From assembly GCA_025936115.1 (NCBI GenBank), contig JAICTZ010000004.1, forward strand, positions 62,001-126,000: 64,000 nt of DNA. The letters are read 5' to 3'. The DNA is from Polyangiaceae bacterium. Lineage in GTDB: Bacteria > Myxococcota_A > Polyangia > Polyangiales > Polyangiaceae. The notes below the pieces were generated by a model. It was not told the origin of the DNA, searched no databases, and saw nothing but the letters and a program-made list of their open reading frames with translations. Shown one piece after another: positions 1 through 9,286 of the stretch. Position numbers and translations under genes: made by a program. Within the stretch, counting starts at the first letter, position 1. Each line of letters starts with the position of its first letter.

Positions 1-585
1 AGTCTGACGCAGGCGCTCGGCGGGCCCCTCGGCGCCCCGCTCGAGCGCGCCGTGCTCGAACGCATGATTTCCGAACAACTCCACCTGCACGACGGGACGG
101 GTGACGGGTTTCCCGGGCACATGTTCGGGCCCACGTCACTGCCGCCGGGTGCGGGCGCGAGCACCGAAATCGTGGTCGATCACGCGGATTCCGAGCGCAC
201 GCTCGAGCTCGTCTTCCGCGTGCTCGGCGAACGGGCAAGCCGCGGCGACTTCTTGCTCGGCGCGGTCGGCGTGCGCTTCGTACCCGAGACGCAAGCGTTC
301 CTCGGCATGAACGTCAACGCCATGAACACGTACATCGAGCTACCGAGCATTCGAAACGACGGCGTGCTCCGCATTTACGAGGCGCTCTGGGACCGCCTGG
401 AGCAAGCAGACATTCCCTTCACGTGCCATTGGGGCCAGCTCGGCGGGATGAACGAGACGCGACTGCGCCGTTATTTCGGCGGGCGCGTCGACGCCTGGAA
501 GAGCGCGCGCGCTCGACTGCTCGATCCCGTGGGCCAGCGGGTCTTCGAGGCGGCACTCCTGCGCGACGTAGGCCTCTCGAGCTAG
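1..585 (+). CDS. FAD-linked oxidase, C-terminal part (5' truncated by window)
   Basis: The reading frame is open from base 1, so the gene starts outside the window and about 194 C-terminal residues are seen. The tail has the layout of the C-terminal domain of D-arabinono-1,4-lactone oxidase/FAD-linked oxidases: a CHWGQ segment, then a YFGGR...W motif and a LDPVGQRVF ending, matching the family pattern of 'H.GK', 'W...R' and 'DP.g.F'. The FAD-binding N-terminal domain is not visible, so substrate cannot be stated. It is convergent with the DUF1360 gene 40 bp downstream. Confidence 0.6.
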   Translation, partial: SLTQALGGPLGAPLERAVLERMISEQLHLHDGTGDGFPGHMFGPTSLPPGAGASTEIVVDHADSERTLELVFRVLGERASRGDFLLGAVGVRFVPETQAFLGMNVNAMNTYIELPSIRNDGVLRIYEALWDRLEQADIPFTCHWGQLGGMNETRLRRYFGGRVDAWKSARARLLDPVGQRVFEAALLRDVGLSS

Positions 586-625
586 TGACTCGCCCCGTAA
601 CGTCGTCTGCGGCCACCAACTCGCC

Positions 626-1162
626 TTAGCGCGGCGAAGCGCTACGTGCGGCGGCGTAGCCCTGGTGCAAGAAATCCGAAATCGCTGCGATGGCGAAAAT
701 GCTGCTGGCGAGGCGCGTGGCGCGCGGAAAGAACACTAATGACGCGCTGAGACCTGCCGCGACCCACGGCCCCGTACAGAACTGACACGTGATGAGACTG
801 CCAACCGCACGGCGTAGCCCGTGGCCGCGCGGCTCTTCCTTCACCTGACCGGCCCCGTCGCTGCCGGCGTAGTGCGTGAACGGCACGCGTAGCGGAATCG
901 TCACGCGCGCGTGGGTGAGCACGCGCGACAACTCGTGCGTCGCAACACCGAGCAGCACGATGTCGGACGGCGGGATGGACGCGGGTAAGCGACGTTTGAA
1001 GCGGGCAACGCCGACGAGCGTCGCAAAAGTGCCCAAAAACGCCAGCATCATCGTGGCGTAGCCTTGAATCGGCAGCTCTTCGCGAGCTCCGGCGGCGTAC
1101 GCTTCGATCGCCTTTTCCGTGGGATTCCGGTCGGACTGCGAACGCGAGATTTCGAGAGTCAA
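626..1162 (-). CDS. DUF1360 membrane protein
   Basis: 178 residues if the TTG at 1162 is used; an ATG pair at residues 38-39 (about 1051) is an alternative. A hydrophobic segment (MMLAFLGTFATLVGVARF) is followed by the DUF1360 hallmarks: an ATHELSRVLT motif, R.PFTHY, and LITCQFCTGPWVA, in which the two cysteines are conserved in the family, then a second hydrophobic stretch near the C-terminus. DUF1360 proteins are small membrane proteins of unknown function. It stands alone on the minus strand and is divergent from the large kinase gene, leaving about 205 bp between them. Confidence 0.75.
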   Translation of the reverse strand: MTLEISRSQSDRNPTEKAIEAYAAGAREELPIQGYATMMLAFLGTFATLVGVARFKRRLPASIPPSDIVLLGVATHELSRVLTHARVTIPLRVPFTHYAGSDGAGQVKEEPRGHGLRRAVGSLITCQFCTGPWVAAGLSASLVFFPRATRLASSIFAIAAISDFLHQGYAAARSASPR

Positions 1163-1367
1163 GCTTCACGGGACCAAGCAGACAACGTGCCACATCGTCC
1201 GACCTGTCGCGTCATATCCTTCGCAACACGAGTGAGGCGATGTGCGCGGCCGCATCCGGCACTCGCACTCGATTGCTCCCTCGGAACAAAGTTCGCCCGG
1301 GAAGGGAAAGGAACACGCTATTCTCGAGGCAGGGTGGGCCCTCACGGGTCTTAAGGAAAGCGCTGCA

Positions 1368-4300
1368 ATGTTCTTGGAAGGGTATGCCATCGAGGAGCTC
1401 ATCGCGCGCTCGGAGCGCAACTCCGTACGCCGCGCGCGACGCCTGCGGGACGGGGTTCGCGTCATCATCAAGACGTCGACTACGGAGTACCCGACCGCGC
1501 GCGACGTCCGGCGGCTCGAGCTCGAACACCATCTGCTCACGAAGCTGCGCTGCCCGAGCGTGATCGAGGTGCTGGGACTCGAGCGCCGCGCGGGCCGGCT
1601 CGCGCTCGTGCTCGAGGATTTCGGCGGTGAAAGGCTACCGAGCAGTCCCGGTCACGGCCTGCCGCTCGAGCGCTTCTTCCCACTCGCCCGCGGCATCGTG
1701 CGCGCGCTCGGCGATATTCACTCCCGTGGCGTGATTCACAAGGACGTAAACCCGCGCAACGTGCTCGTGAATCCCAAGACGGGCGTCGTCAAGCTCATCG
1801 ATTTCTCACTGTCGTCCGAGCTCTCGCGCGAACACGCCGCAGCCCTGCCGTGCAAGGACCTCGAGGGCACGCTGCCGTATCTCGCTCCGGAGCAGACCGG
1901 ACGCATGAACCGGGACATCGACCAGCGCAGCGACTACTACGCGCTCGGCGTCACCTTTTACGAGCTGCTCACGGGCTCGCTCCCGTTCACGGCCCCCGAC
2001 GTCCTCGGCTACGTCCACTGTCACCTCTCGAAGCAACCGCCGAACGCGCACGAGAAGAAGCCCCATGTGCCCGAGCCTCTCGCGCGCATCGTCGCGAAGC
2101 TGATGGCGAAAAATCCCGACGAGCGCTACGAAGGCGCAGCCGGGCTGCTTCACGATCTCGAGCGCTGCGAAAGCGCCTGGAAAACGACGGGCGACGTGCC
2201 GACTTTCGAGCTCGGCGCGCGCGACGTGTCGGAGCGTTTTCGCGTTTCGCAAGCGCTGGTCGGGCGCGAACCGGAGGTTTCGGCGTTGCTCGCGGCGTTC
2301 GAACGAGCGAGCTCTGGGCCGGCCGAGCTCCTACTCGTCTCGGGTTATTCCGGCGTCGGCAAGTCATCGCTCGTGCGCGAGCTCTATCGCCCCATCATCG
2401 AGAAGCGCGCGCGCTTCGTCGCGGGCAAGTTCGAGCAGCTCGAGCGCAACACGCCGTACGGAGCGCTGCTGCAAGCCGTGCAGAGCCTCCTCAAGCAAAC
2501 GCTCACCGAGAGCGAAGAGCAGCTCCTCGGCGCTCGGCGCCGGCTCGGTGCCGCCCTCGGCGCGGAAGCCAACGTGCTCATTCCGCTGCTTCCCGAGCTC
2601 GGGCGCATCCTCGGGCCCGAACCGCCCGTCGCGGAGCTGCCGGCGCGCGAGGCACAAGCACGGCTACATCGCGTGTTCAGGGCCTTCCTGCGCGCCGTCG
2701 CGACCAAGCACGAGCCGCTCGTGCTCTTTCTCGATGACTTGCAGTGGACCGACGGCTCGACGCCGCAGCTGCTCGCGCAGCTCCTCGGCGACGGCGAGCT
2801 TGGGCACGTGCTCGTGCTCGGCGCCTACCGCGACAACGAGGTCGGCGAAAATCACCTCCTCCGCGCCGCGCTGCGCGAGCTCGGTCGGCAACGTCCGGAC
2901 GCTCTGCACGAGCTCCGTCTCGCGCCGCTCGGTGAAGACGCGCTCGAGCAGCTCGTTCAGCGCACGCTCCGCACGGACGGCGCGCGCGCGCGACCGCTCG
3001 CCCGCCTCTTGCTTCAGAAGACGGGCGGCAACCCCTTCTTCACGAGCGAGCTCCTGCAGCGGTTACATCGGCAAGGGGACATTCGGTTCGAGCCCGCCAC
3101 CGGCGCCTTCACGTACGACGAAGCCGCGCTCACGCGCGTCGCCTTCAGCGACAACGTCGTCGATCTGATGATCGAACTGCTGCGCGAGCTCGACCCCGAC
3201 GCGCTCGAGCTCGTGAAGCTCGCGGCGTGTCTCGGCAACGAATTCGAGCTCGCACTGCTCGCGCGCGTCGCCCGCAAGTCCCGTCAAGCAGTGGCCTGCT
3301 CGCTCTGGCAGGCCGTCGAGCGGCGCCTACTCTTGCCGAAAGGCGACGAGTACCGCTTGCTGCGCGGCGAGCACGCGGACGAAGGCTCAGAGCTCGGCAT
3401 GACCGTGCGCTACGCCTTCCCGCACGACCGCGTGCTGCAGGCCGCCTACTCGCTGCTCGATGCGGGCGAGCGCGTCCGCGTGCACCTCGCGATCGGCCGG
3501 CTCCTGCGCGACGCCATCCCGGCCGAAGAGCACGCGACGCGCGTCTTCGAGTTCGTCGACCATCTGAATCTCGGGCGCTCCCGGCTCACGGCCCTCGAAG
3601 AGCGCGAAGAGCTCGCCACCTTCAACTTCCTCGCGGCTCAGCGCGCTCGACGCTCGGCGGCTTACGCCACCGCCGTCGCCTACGTCGATACGAGCGAAAG
3701 CTTGCTCACGTCCGAAGAGTGGACCCAGCAACCCGCGCGCCGCTTCGAGCTTGCGCGCATGCGCGTCGAGTGCCTATTTTTGGCGGGTCAAGTCGAGCAC
3801 TCAAGTGAGCTCTGCGGCGACCTTTTTGCTCGGGCGCCCGATCGCGTCGCGAAAGCCTCCGTCTACTGCCTCAAGGCCCAGATCGAGGAGCAGCAAAGCC
3901 GGCTCGCTGCGTCGGTCGCGACCATCCTCGGCGGCCTCCGCGAGCTCGGCCTCGAGTTACCGGAAGAACCGGCTCTCATCGAACAAGGCATCGGCGAAGG
4001 CATCGGCAAGCTGCTCGCCCACCTCGAACGCGTGCCGATCGAGGAGCTCGCGGCACTGCCTGCGCTCGCCGATTCGGAGCGCATCGCGCAGACGGAGCTG
4101 CTCTTCCAACTGATTCCGCCGGCGAGTCAGCTGAACCCGCCGCTCTTCATTCTGGCTGAGCTCATCCTCTTCGATCTCGCGCTCACGCACGGCACGGTCG
4201 CAGCCTCGGCCAAGAATTTCATGGACTCGGGCATCGTGCTCGGCGCGATTCTCAAGGACTACGCCCGCGCCTACCGCATGGGCAAAGTCGCGCTCGCCAT

Positions 4301-6605
4301 GCTCGAGCGGCAGATCCCCACGCCGCTCGAATCAGCCGTCAACTTCGTCTTCGGCTGCTTCATTTCTCACTTCGGCGCGCACGTTCAGGAGGGACTCGAC
4401 GCGCTCGCGCGCGGACACCGGCGCGGCGTCGAGCTCGGCGACACGCTGCACGCTTCGTACTCGATCGTGCACTACGCGAAGAGCTCGCTCTTTGCCGGCA
4501 AAGAGCTCGCCGATTGCAAGAGCGCGACGGAGCTCGCGCTCGCGTACACGCGCGCGACGGGCGCAGTCGGACACGAAGCCGTGCCGCGCCTCTTGCGGCG
4601 CGCGCTCGCCAAGCTCCAAGCCGTCGACCGTGATGACGGGGACGTCCTGCTCTCGGACACCGATTTCGCGTCTGAAATCGAGAAGACCGGCAACGAACAT
4701 TTTCTTTTCGTGCTCCACCAAGTGCAAACGTTGGTGCACCTCGTGCTCGGTGATTGGGACGCGGCCGAGCTCGCCAATCGCGCAGTCGCGGACCGCCTCG
4801 CGGTCGGCAACGGGTCCTTCCCCGTGCCGGACTACTACCTCTTCGCCGGTCTCTTGCTCTGTCGTCGAGCGCGGCGCGCCCCGGACGCAGAGCGCGCCGC
4901 GCTCGTTACGGCGATCGAAGAGCACGTCGCGGCGCTCGCGACGTTCGCCGCTGTGTGCGCGCCGAACTTCGCACACAAGCACAAGCTGCTCATGGCCGAG
5001 CTCGCGCGCGTCAGGAGCGCAGCCACCGACGAGGTCTTCGCGCTCTACTCCGAGGCGCTCGCGGCGGCCGGCGACGATTTCGTGCACCTGCGCGCGCTCG
5101 CGTTCGAGCTTCAGGCCGAATTCTGGACGGAAAATGAGCGACCGCAGCTCGCGCGCGAGTGCCTGCTCGAGGCGTATCACCTCTATCGCCACTGGGGCGC
5201 CCGCGCGAAGCTCGCGCGACTCGAAGCCGCCCACCGCGCGTGGCTCGAAGGGGCGAATTTGCCGCGCTCGGCGGCGCGCGGGATCGTGCTCGACACGATG
5301 GTGACCGCGACGGTGACGAGCGGCGTGGAAGGCTCGAGCCTCGACGTCGCGTCCGCCATCAAGGCGACGCACGCCATCTCGAGCGAGGTCAAAGCGGAGC
5401 GCCTGTTCGCCTTGCTCGTGCAGACGATGATCGAGAACGCGGGCGCCGAGCACGGCTACCTGATCGTCAAAGCGGACGACTCGGACGACCTCACCGTGGC
5501 GGCCCGCGCCAGCATCGCCGATATCCCAGCGGAGGGCGAGCCCCCGTTGCCGCTCGCTCGTTTCGCGCCGATCGCGCACGAGCTCGTGCGTTACGTGGCG
5601 CGCACCCACGAAACCGTCGTGCTCGACGACGCGCGCGACGCCGAGCTGTACAGGCAGGACCCCCACGTGGTCGCCGACGGCGTGCAGTCGGTCCTGTGCA
5701 TGCCCGTCGTGCATCGAGGCGTGCTCGAGGCGATCCTTTATGTCGAGAACAACGCCGTGAGCCGCGCCTTCACGCCCGCTCGCGTCAGCCTCTTGCGCGT
5801 CATCGCCGGACAAGCCGCGATTTCGATCGCCAACGCGCGCCTCTACGAACAGCTCGAGCAAAAAGTGGAGGAGCGCACGCGCGAGCTCGCCGCGCGCAAC
5901 CGCGAAGTTTCAGCCATGTTGAACAGCCTCGAGCAAGGCGTGTTCACGATCGACGAGAGTCTCGCGATACAGCCGCGCTATTCGGCGCACCTCGAGGCGC
6001 TGCTCGGGACGGGCGCGCTCGCAGGACGCGACTGCATCGACACGTTGTTCGCCGGTGCCGAGCTCGACCAAGCGGCGCTCGCCGACATGCGCGCCGCGCT
6101 AGCGTCCATTTTCGGCGCCTCACCCGTCTTTGCCGATGCGAATCGCTCGCACTGGCTGCGCGAGTTCGAGCGCCGCGCTCCGGACGGCGAGCGGCAGCAT
6201 TTCGAGGTCGATTGGACACCCATCACGGACGGCAACGACAGCGTCTACAAGATCCTGGTCGCCGTGCGCGACGTGACACTCGTCAAAGCGCTGAGTGCTC
6301 GAGCCGCCGAGCACGCCCGCAAACTCAACCCCGAAGGCCAAGTGCTTGACGCTCGTAAGCTCGGTGACGTGCGCGCGCCCGAGCCGCGCGAGGGCGAAGA
6401 GCTCAGACGTGCAGTCGCGCGCCAGCTCGACCTCGTCAAGGCGGGCGCCCTCGATGCGAACGCCGCGCTCTCTGCGATCGAAACATTGCTCGAAAACAGA
6501 GGAGCGGTACCGCCTACGAGCCACGACCGACCGAGCGACACGCCGTCGCGACCGGCGCCGCCGGAATCCTTACGTCGCTCGTGGCCGCCCTCCGGCGCGA
6601 GCTAG
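1368..6605 (+). CDS. Giant Ser/Thr kinase - AAA ATPase - TPR-like - GAF - PAS-like protein
   Basis: 1745 residues. ATG 1368 is preferred because AAGGAAAG (1353-1360) lies 7 nt upstream, although the frame stays open back to about 1242. Residues 5-275 are a Hanks-type kinase with catalytic loop HKDVNPRN, a DFS triplet in place of DFG, and APEQTGRMNR. Residues about 298-580 are an AAA/STAND-type ATPase with Walker A SGYSGVGKSS and Walker B LVLFLDDLQW. A long helical, TPR-like stretch follows, then a GAF domain (about 1337-1500), a short coiled coil (EQKVEERTREL) and a PAS-like domain (about 1516-1640). Relatives in this kinase/ATPase/GAF group normally end in a HisKA/HATPase module. Here the chain ends about 100 residues after the PAS-like domain with no H, N or G box, so histidine kinase output is missing. 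Probably a cytosolic sensor-transducer; the input signal is unknown. Confidence 0.85.
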   Translation: MFLEGYAIEELIARSERNSVRRARRLRDGVRVIIKTSTTEYPTARDVRRLELEHHLLTKLRCPSVIEVLGLERRAGRLALVLEDFGGERLPSSPGHGLPLERFFPLARGIVRALGDIHSRGVIHKDVNPRNVLVNPKTGVVKLIDFSLSSELSREHAAALPCKDLEGTLPYLAPEQTGRMNRDIDQRSDYYALGVTFYELLTGSLPFTAPDVLGYVHCHLSKQPPNAHEKKPHVPEPLARIVAKLMAKNPDERYEGAAGLLHDLERCESAWKTTGDVPTFELGARDVSERFRVSQALVGREPEVSALLAAFERASSGPAELLLVSGYSGVGKSSLVRELYRPIIEKRARFVAGKFEQLERNTPYGALLQAVQSLLKQTLTESEEQLLGARRRLGAALGAEANVLIPLLPELGRILGPEPPVAELPAREAQARLHRVFRAFLRAVATKHEPLVLFLDDLQWTDGSTPQLLAQLLGDGELGHVLVLGAYRDNEVGENHLLRAALRELGRQRPDALHELRLAPLGEDALEQLVQRTLRTDGARARPLARLLLQKTGGNPFFTSELLQRLHRQGDIRFEPATGAFTYDEAALTRVAFSDNVVDLMIELLRELDPDALELVKLAACLGNEFELALLARVARKSRQAVACSLWQAVERRLLLPKGDEYRLLRGEHADEGSELGMTVRYAFPHDRVLQAAYSLLDAGERVRVHLAIGRLLRDAIPAEEHATRVFEFVDHLNLGRSRLTALEEREELATFNFLAAQRARRSAAYATAVAYVDTSESLLTSEEWTQQPARRFELARMRVECLFLAGQVEHSSELCGDLFARAPDRVAKASVYCLKAQIEEQQSRLAASVATILGGLRELGLELPEEPALIEQGIGEGIGKLLAHLERVPIEELAALPALADSERIAQTELLFQLIPPASQLNPPLFILAELILFDLALTHGTVAASAKNFMDSGIVLGAILKDYARAYRMGKVALAMLERQIPTPLESAVNFVFGCFISHFGAHVQEGLDALARGHRRGVELGDTLHASYSIVHYAKSSLFAGKELADCKSATELALAYTRATGAVGHEAVPRLLRRALAKLQAVDRDDGDVLLSDTDFASEIEKTGNEHFLFVLHQVQTLVHLVLGDWDAAELANRAVADRLAVGNGSFPVPDYYLFAGLLLCRRARRAPDAERAALVTAIEEHVAALATFAAVCAPNFAHKHKLLMAELARVRSAATDEVFALYSEALAAAGDDFVHLRALAFELQAEFWTENERPQLARECLLEAYHLYRHWGARAKLARLEAAHRAWLEGANLPRSAARGIVLDTMVTATVTSGVEGSSLDVASAIKATHAISSEVKAERLFALLVQTMIENAGAEHGYLIVKADDSDDLTVAARASIADIPAEGEPPLPLARFAPIAHELVRYVARTHETVVLDDARDAELYRQDPHVVADGVQSVLCMPVVHRGVLEAILYVENNAVSRAFTPARVSLLRVIAGQAAISIANARLYEQLEQKVEERTRELAARNREVSAMLNSLEQGVFTIDESLAIQPRYSAHLEALLGTGALAGRDCIDTLFAGAELDQAALADMRAALASIFGASPVFADANRSHWLREFERRAPDGERQHFEVDWTPITDGNDSVYKILVAVRDVTLVKALSARAAEHARKLNPEGQVLDARKLGDVRAPEPREGEELRRAVARQLDLVKAGALDANAALSAIETLLENRGAVPPTSHDRPSDTPSRPAPPESLRRSWPPSGAS

Positions 6606-6607
6606 CG

Positions 6608-6633
6608 CGCCGCGCGGCCACGAGAGCGCGGCG
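6608..6633. terminator. Hairpin between convergent genes
   Basis: Perfect 8-bp stem (CGCCGCGC at 6608-6615, GCGCGGCG at 6626-6633) with a 10-nt loop, placed between the stop of the kinase gene (6605) and the stop of the convergent csbD-like gene (6639). No T-tract follows on either strand, so this is a terminator candidate by position only. Confidence 0.4.
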
Positions 6634-6638
6634 TAAGG

Positions 6639-6944
6639 TCAGCGGTTAGCGTTCTGACGCGCCTGACCCTTGAGCTCTTTTACCTTGCCTTCGGCCTGCA
6701 TGCGCTCGTTGCCGAGCACCGCACCCACGCGATTCTTCACCGCACCGGTGAGCTCCTCGCCCTTGCCCTGCGCGCGTTCGCCGGCCTTGGCGCTCTCCTT
6801 CTTCGCTTGGCCGCTGAGCTTCTGCGCCTTGCCCTCGGCCTGGAGGCGCTCGTTGCCGACCAGCTTGCCGGCGCCTTCCTTGATCTTGCCGCCGAGCTCT
6901 TCGGCCGTGCCTTCACCGCGTTTGCTTTGGTTCTGTTTGCTCAT
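6639..6944 (-). CDS. CsbD-family stress protein with two tandem CsbD repeats
   Basis: 101 residues, very hydrophilic and rich in Lys, Glu, Gly and Gln. Two copies of the CsbD unit are visible: GKIKEGAGKLVGNERLQAEG (from residue about 19) and KNRVGAVLGNERMQAEG (from about 68), each ending in a 'GKxxxLxGQA' tail. CsbD proteins are small general-stress proteins of unknown mechanism, and a single unit of about 60 residues is usual, so this is an internal duplication. ATG 6944 is chosen because GGAG (6956-6953 on the minus strand) lies 8 nt upstream and the CsbD homology begins there, although the frame is open further upstream. A strong sigma-54-type promoter and a leader hairpin precede it. Confidence 0.85.
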   Translation of the reverse strand: MSKQNQSKRGEGTAEELGGKIKEGAGKLVGNERLQAEGKAQKLSGQAKKESAKAGERAQGKGEELTGAVKNRVGAVLGNERMQAEGKVKELKGQARQNANR

Positions 6945-6954
6945 GATTACTTCT

Positions 6955-6976
6955 CCGTGGTCTTTGAAAACCACGG
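6955..6976 (-). promoter_or_regulatory. 5'-leader stem-loop overlapping the csbD ribosome-binding site
   Basis: On the minus strand CCGTGGT (6976-6970) pairs perfectly with ACCACGG (6961-6955) around an 8-nt loop. The final GG of the stem is also the first part of the GGAG Shine-Dalgarno of the csbD-like gene. If transcription starts 12 nt after the predicted -12 element (about 6977), the mRNA begins almost exactly at this stem. It could protect the 5' end or restrict ribosome access. Confidence 0.5.
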
Positions 6977-6986
6977 AACGACTCAG

Positions 6987-7003
6987 AGCAACCGACGTGC
7001 CAG
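6987..7003 (-). promoter_or_regulatory. Sigma-54-type promoter (-24/-12) of the csbD-like gene
   Basis: The minus strand reads CTGGCACGTCGGTTGCT (7003-6987). This matches the sigma-54 consensus YTGGCACGRNNNTTGCW at all but the R position, with GG and GC separated by exactly 10 bases. The predicted start is near 6977, giving a leader of about 33 nt. I saw no enhancer site. Confidence 0.6.
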
Positions 7004-7179
7004 CGCGAGGCACGCCGTATTCGAGCTGAGTGAGGTCCCGGTGGACAGTCGTGGCGCGGACGTGGCGTCTTGCGACGATGGCGCGGCGAAAACGCCTGTA
7101 CCAGGGAAGGACGCGAATTGGCAGGGGCTCGACAGGTCCGTGGATCATGACGAACATCCGTCGACCGTAGTTTCACCGC

Positions 7180-7488
7180 ATGGCCCCGCTCTGGCGCGAC
7201 GTTCTCTGTGCAGCCATCCAAAACTGCGAGCTCCTCGAGTTCGACTACGACGGCTTGCACCGTATCGTCGCCCCGTACGCCCACGGTTCCACGAGCAAGG
7301 GTGAGGTGCTCCGCGCGATCCAGGTCCGCGGCGAGAGCCGTTCGCGCGGGATGGGCTTTGGCAAGCTGTGGACGGTGGACAAGATGCTCGATGTGCGCCG
7401 CACCGGCGAAGCATTCGTTCCCGACGATCCGCATTACAATCCGAACGACAGCGCCATGGAGACGATCCATTGTCGCGTTCGACGCTGA
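7180..7488 (+). CDS. Small WYL-domain-like protein
   Basis: 102 residues. The sequence has the core of a WYL-like domain: AIQNCELLEFDYDG, then RIVAPYAHG, a 'GEVLRAIQVRGES' strand pair, and a terminal F.PDDPHYNPNDSAM segment. WYL domains usually sit C-terminal to a helix-turn-helix and sense ligands or nucleic acid. Here there is no DNA-binding domain, so it is a standalone version of the kind annotated as a hypothetical protein. It is divergent from the csbD-like gene with about 235 bp between, which contain the sigma-54 promoter of the latter and nothing else I can support. Ligand unknown. Confidence 0.65.
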   Translation: MAPLWRDVLCAAIQNCELLEFDYDGLHRIVAPYAHGSTSKGEVLRAIQVRGESRSRGMGFGKLWTVDKMLDVRRTGEAFVPDDPHYNPNDSAMETIHCRVRR

Positions 7489-7600
7489 GCTTCGCCGCAA
7501 TTCGACCGGGCGAACACTGGCTGACGCGGAGCCGGAAGTTGACCCCTTCGTCCATGAAACGGTCTCAAGGGCTCTAGGGGGTCGTCGGACGACGCGCCAG

Positions 7601-9286
7601 CTAGGCTCCGTCGCTACTCAACGCCACCGACTCGTCCACGTAGCGCAGCGGCGCGCCCACGGCCGTCGCGAGCCGTTCCCGCAGCGCCTGCACGGAGCCC
7701 GCATCGAGAGCCGACACCATCACGCCGTCGTCCCGCTCCGCGAGCGCGTCGCGCTCTTCGGGAGTCAAGCGGTCGACCTTGTTGTAGACGCGCAGCCGCG
7801 GCCGTTCCGCGAGCCCGAGCTCCGCGAGCACTTCGTCCGTCGTGCCGACGTGCTCGTCGTATTCGGGATTGGACGCGTCGATCACTTCGAGCAAGAGGTC
7901 CGACGCCGCTGCCTCTTCGAACGTCGCCCGGAACGCCGCGAATAGCGCCTCCGGCATGTGCCGAATCAGGCCCACGGTGTCGCTGAGGAGCACGGCGCCG
8001 CCACCCGGCAGCTGTAGGCGCCGCGCGCGGGGGTCGAGCGTCGCGAACAGCTTGTTTTCGGCGAGGACGCCGGCGTGCGTCAGGGCATTGAGCAGCGTGC
8101 TCTTGCCGGCGTTCGTGTAGCCGACGATGGCAATGCGCGTGAGGCCGCTCTCGTTGCGGCGTTGCCGGCGCACGCCGCGCTGTTTGCCGATCTGGACGAG
8201 CTCGCGTTCGAGGCGCTGGATGCGTTCGCGAGCGCGGCGGCGGCCGAGCTCGAGCTTGGTTTCGCCGGGGCCCCGGCCTCCGATGCCGCCCGTGAGACGA
8301 CTGAGCGCGTCGTCTTTTTGGCCGAGGCGCGGCAGCGTGTACTTGAGCTGCGCGAGCTCGACTTGGAGCTTGCCGTCGCGGCTTTCCGCGCGCTGGGCGA
8401 AAATGTCGAGGATGAGCTGCGTGCGGTCGAGCACCTTGAGGTCGGTGCGGGAGGCAATGCCGTGGGCCTGCGCCGGGCTCAGGTTGCAGTCGAAGATCAG
8501 CGTTTCGACGTCGAGCTCGATGGCGCGCATCACGACCTGTTCGAGCTTGCCCGCACCGAGCAAGTAATTCGGGTCGAGCCGGTCGCGTAGCTGAATCACG
8601 CGATCGGCGACCGCGACGCCCGCGGTTTCGGCGAGCGCGGCGAGCTCGTCCAAGCGCGACTTCGCCGTGGCGAGCGCGCCGGAGCGCTGCTTTTCGCCCA
8701 CGTGCACGAGGATGGCGAGCCCGTCTTTGGCTCTGCGAGTGCGGTTTTTGAATTGGCGCGCGAATTCGGCTTCGAGCGAGCCGATGAGCGCGCCGAAGTC
8801 GGGTTGCGGCTGTCCGTGCGGAACGGGACCGACGATTTCGTACGGCCGCTCGCGTCCCTCTGCCGCGGGGACGTTGTACGCGTAGGTGAAGCGGAGGGGC
8901 TCACCCTCGCGGTCGAGCAGCACCGCGGCCACGAGATCGAGCCGTAGGCGCGTGAGATCGACGAGGTCGTCCTGGGTGAGCGGCTCGTTGTAGAGGTGCG
9001 TGTGCACGAGCCGGAGCGCGCGGAAACGTCCCTCGGCGGCGCGCAGGCGACCGATGTCCGGCAGCATGAGCCCGGTCGCGTGCCCGACGACGACCGAGTC
9101 GATGCTCCCGGAGCGGTGCACGAGCGCACCCACCTGTCTGCCCGTTTCGCGCGACGCGTCCGTCAGGGAACGGATGAGCTCGGGTGTAGCGATGCGATCG
9201 AGGGGCACGCGGCGGCGGTAGATGCGTTCGAGCGCGCGAAGGGCGCTCGGCGCGAGGCCGGCCGTGTTGCCGTAGATTTCAGTCAT
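7601..9286 (-). CDS. hflX: GTPase HflX
   Basis: 561 residues, longer than the E. coli type (about 426) because of an extra N-terminal domain of about 170 residues, as in the long HflX group. The HflX N-domain includes the glycine-rich GGIGGRGPGETKLE motif and the arginine-rich helix RRRARERIQRLERE. The G domain has G1 GYTNAGKST, G3 DTVG and G4 NKVD. HflX is a ribosome-associated GTPase that splits stalled or hibernating 70S ribosomes under stress. ATG 9286 has no strong Shine-Dalgarno. Monocistronic as far as the window shows. Confidence 0.95.
   Translation of the reverse strand: MTEIYGNTAGLAPSALRALERIYRRRVPLDRIATPELIRSLTDASRETGRQVGALVHRSGSIDSVVVGHATGLMLPDIGRLRAAEGRFRALRLVHTHLYNEPLTQDDLVDLTRLRLDLVAAVLLDREGEPLRFTYAYNVPAAEGRERPYEIVGPVPHGQPQPDFGALIGSLEAEFARQFKNRTRRAKDGLAILVHVGEKQRSGALATAKSRLDELAALAETAGVAVADRVIQLRDRLDPNYLLGAGKLEQVVMRAIELDVETLIFDCNLSPAQAHGIASRTDLKVLDRTQLILDIFAQRAESRDGKLQVELAQLKYTLPRLGQKDDALSRLTGGIGGRGPGETKLELGRRRARERIQRLERELVQIGKQRGVRRQRRNESGLTRIAIVGYTNAGKSTLLNALTHAGVLAENKLFATLDPRARRLQLPGGGAVLLSDTVGLIRHMPEALFAAFRATFEEAAASDLLLEVIDASNPEYDEHVGTTDEVLAELGLAERPRLRVYNKVDRLTPEERDALAERDDGVMVSALDAGSVQALRERLATAVGAPLRYVDESVALSSDGA

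Noticed and set aside
4332..5861. Minus-strand frame of about 500 codons inside the large kinase gene
   Set aside because: No recognisable domain; composition typical of the complement of a high-GC coding region.
7571..7595. Short palindrome GTCGTCGGACGAC as a terminator of the WYL-like gene
   Set aside because: Only a 5-bp stem and no T-tract; expected often by chance at this GC.
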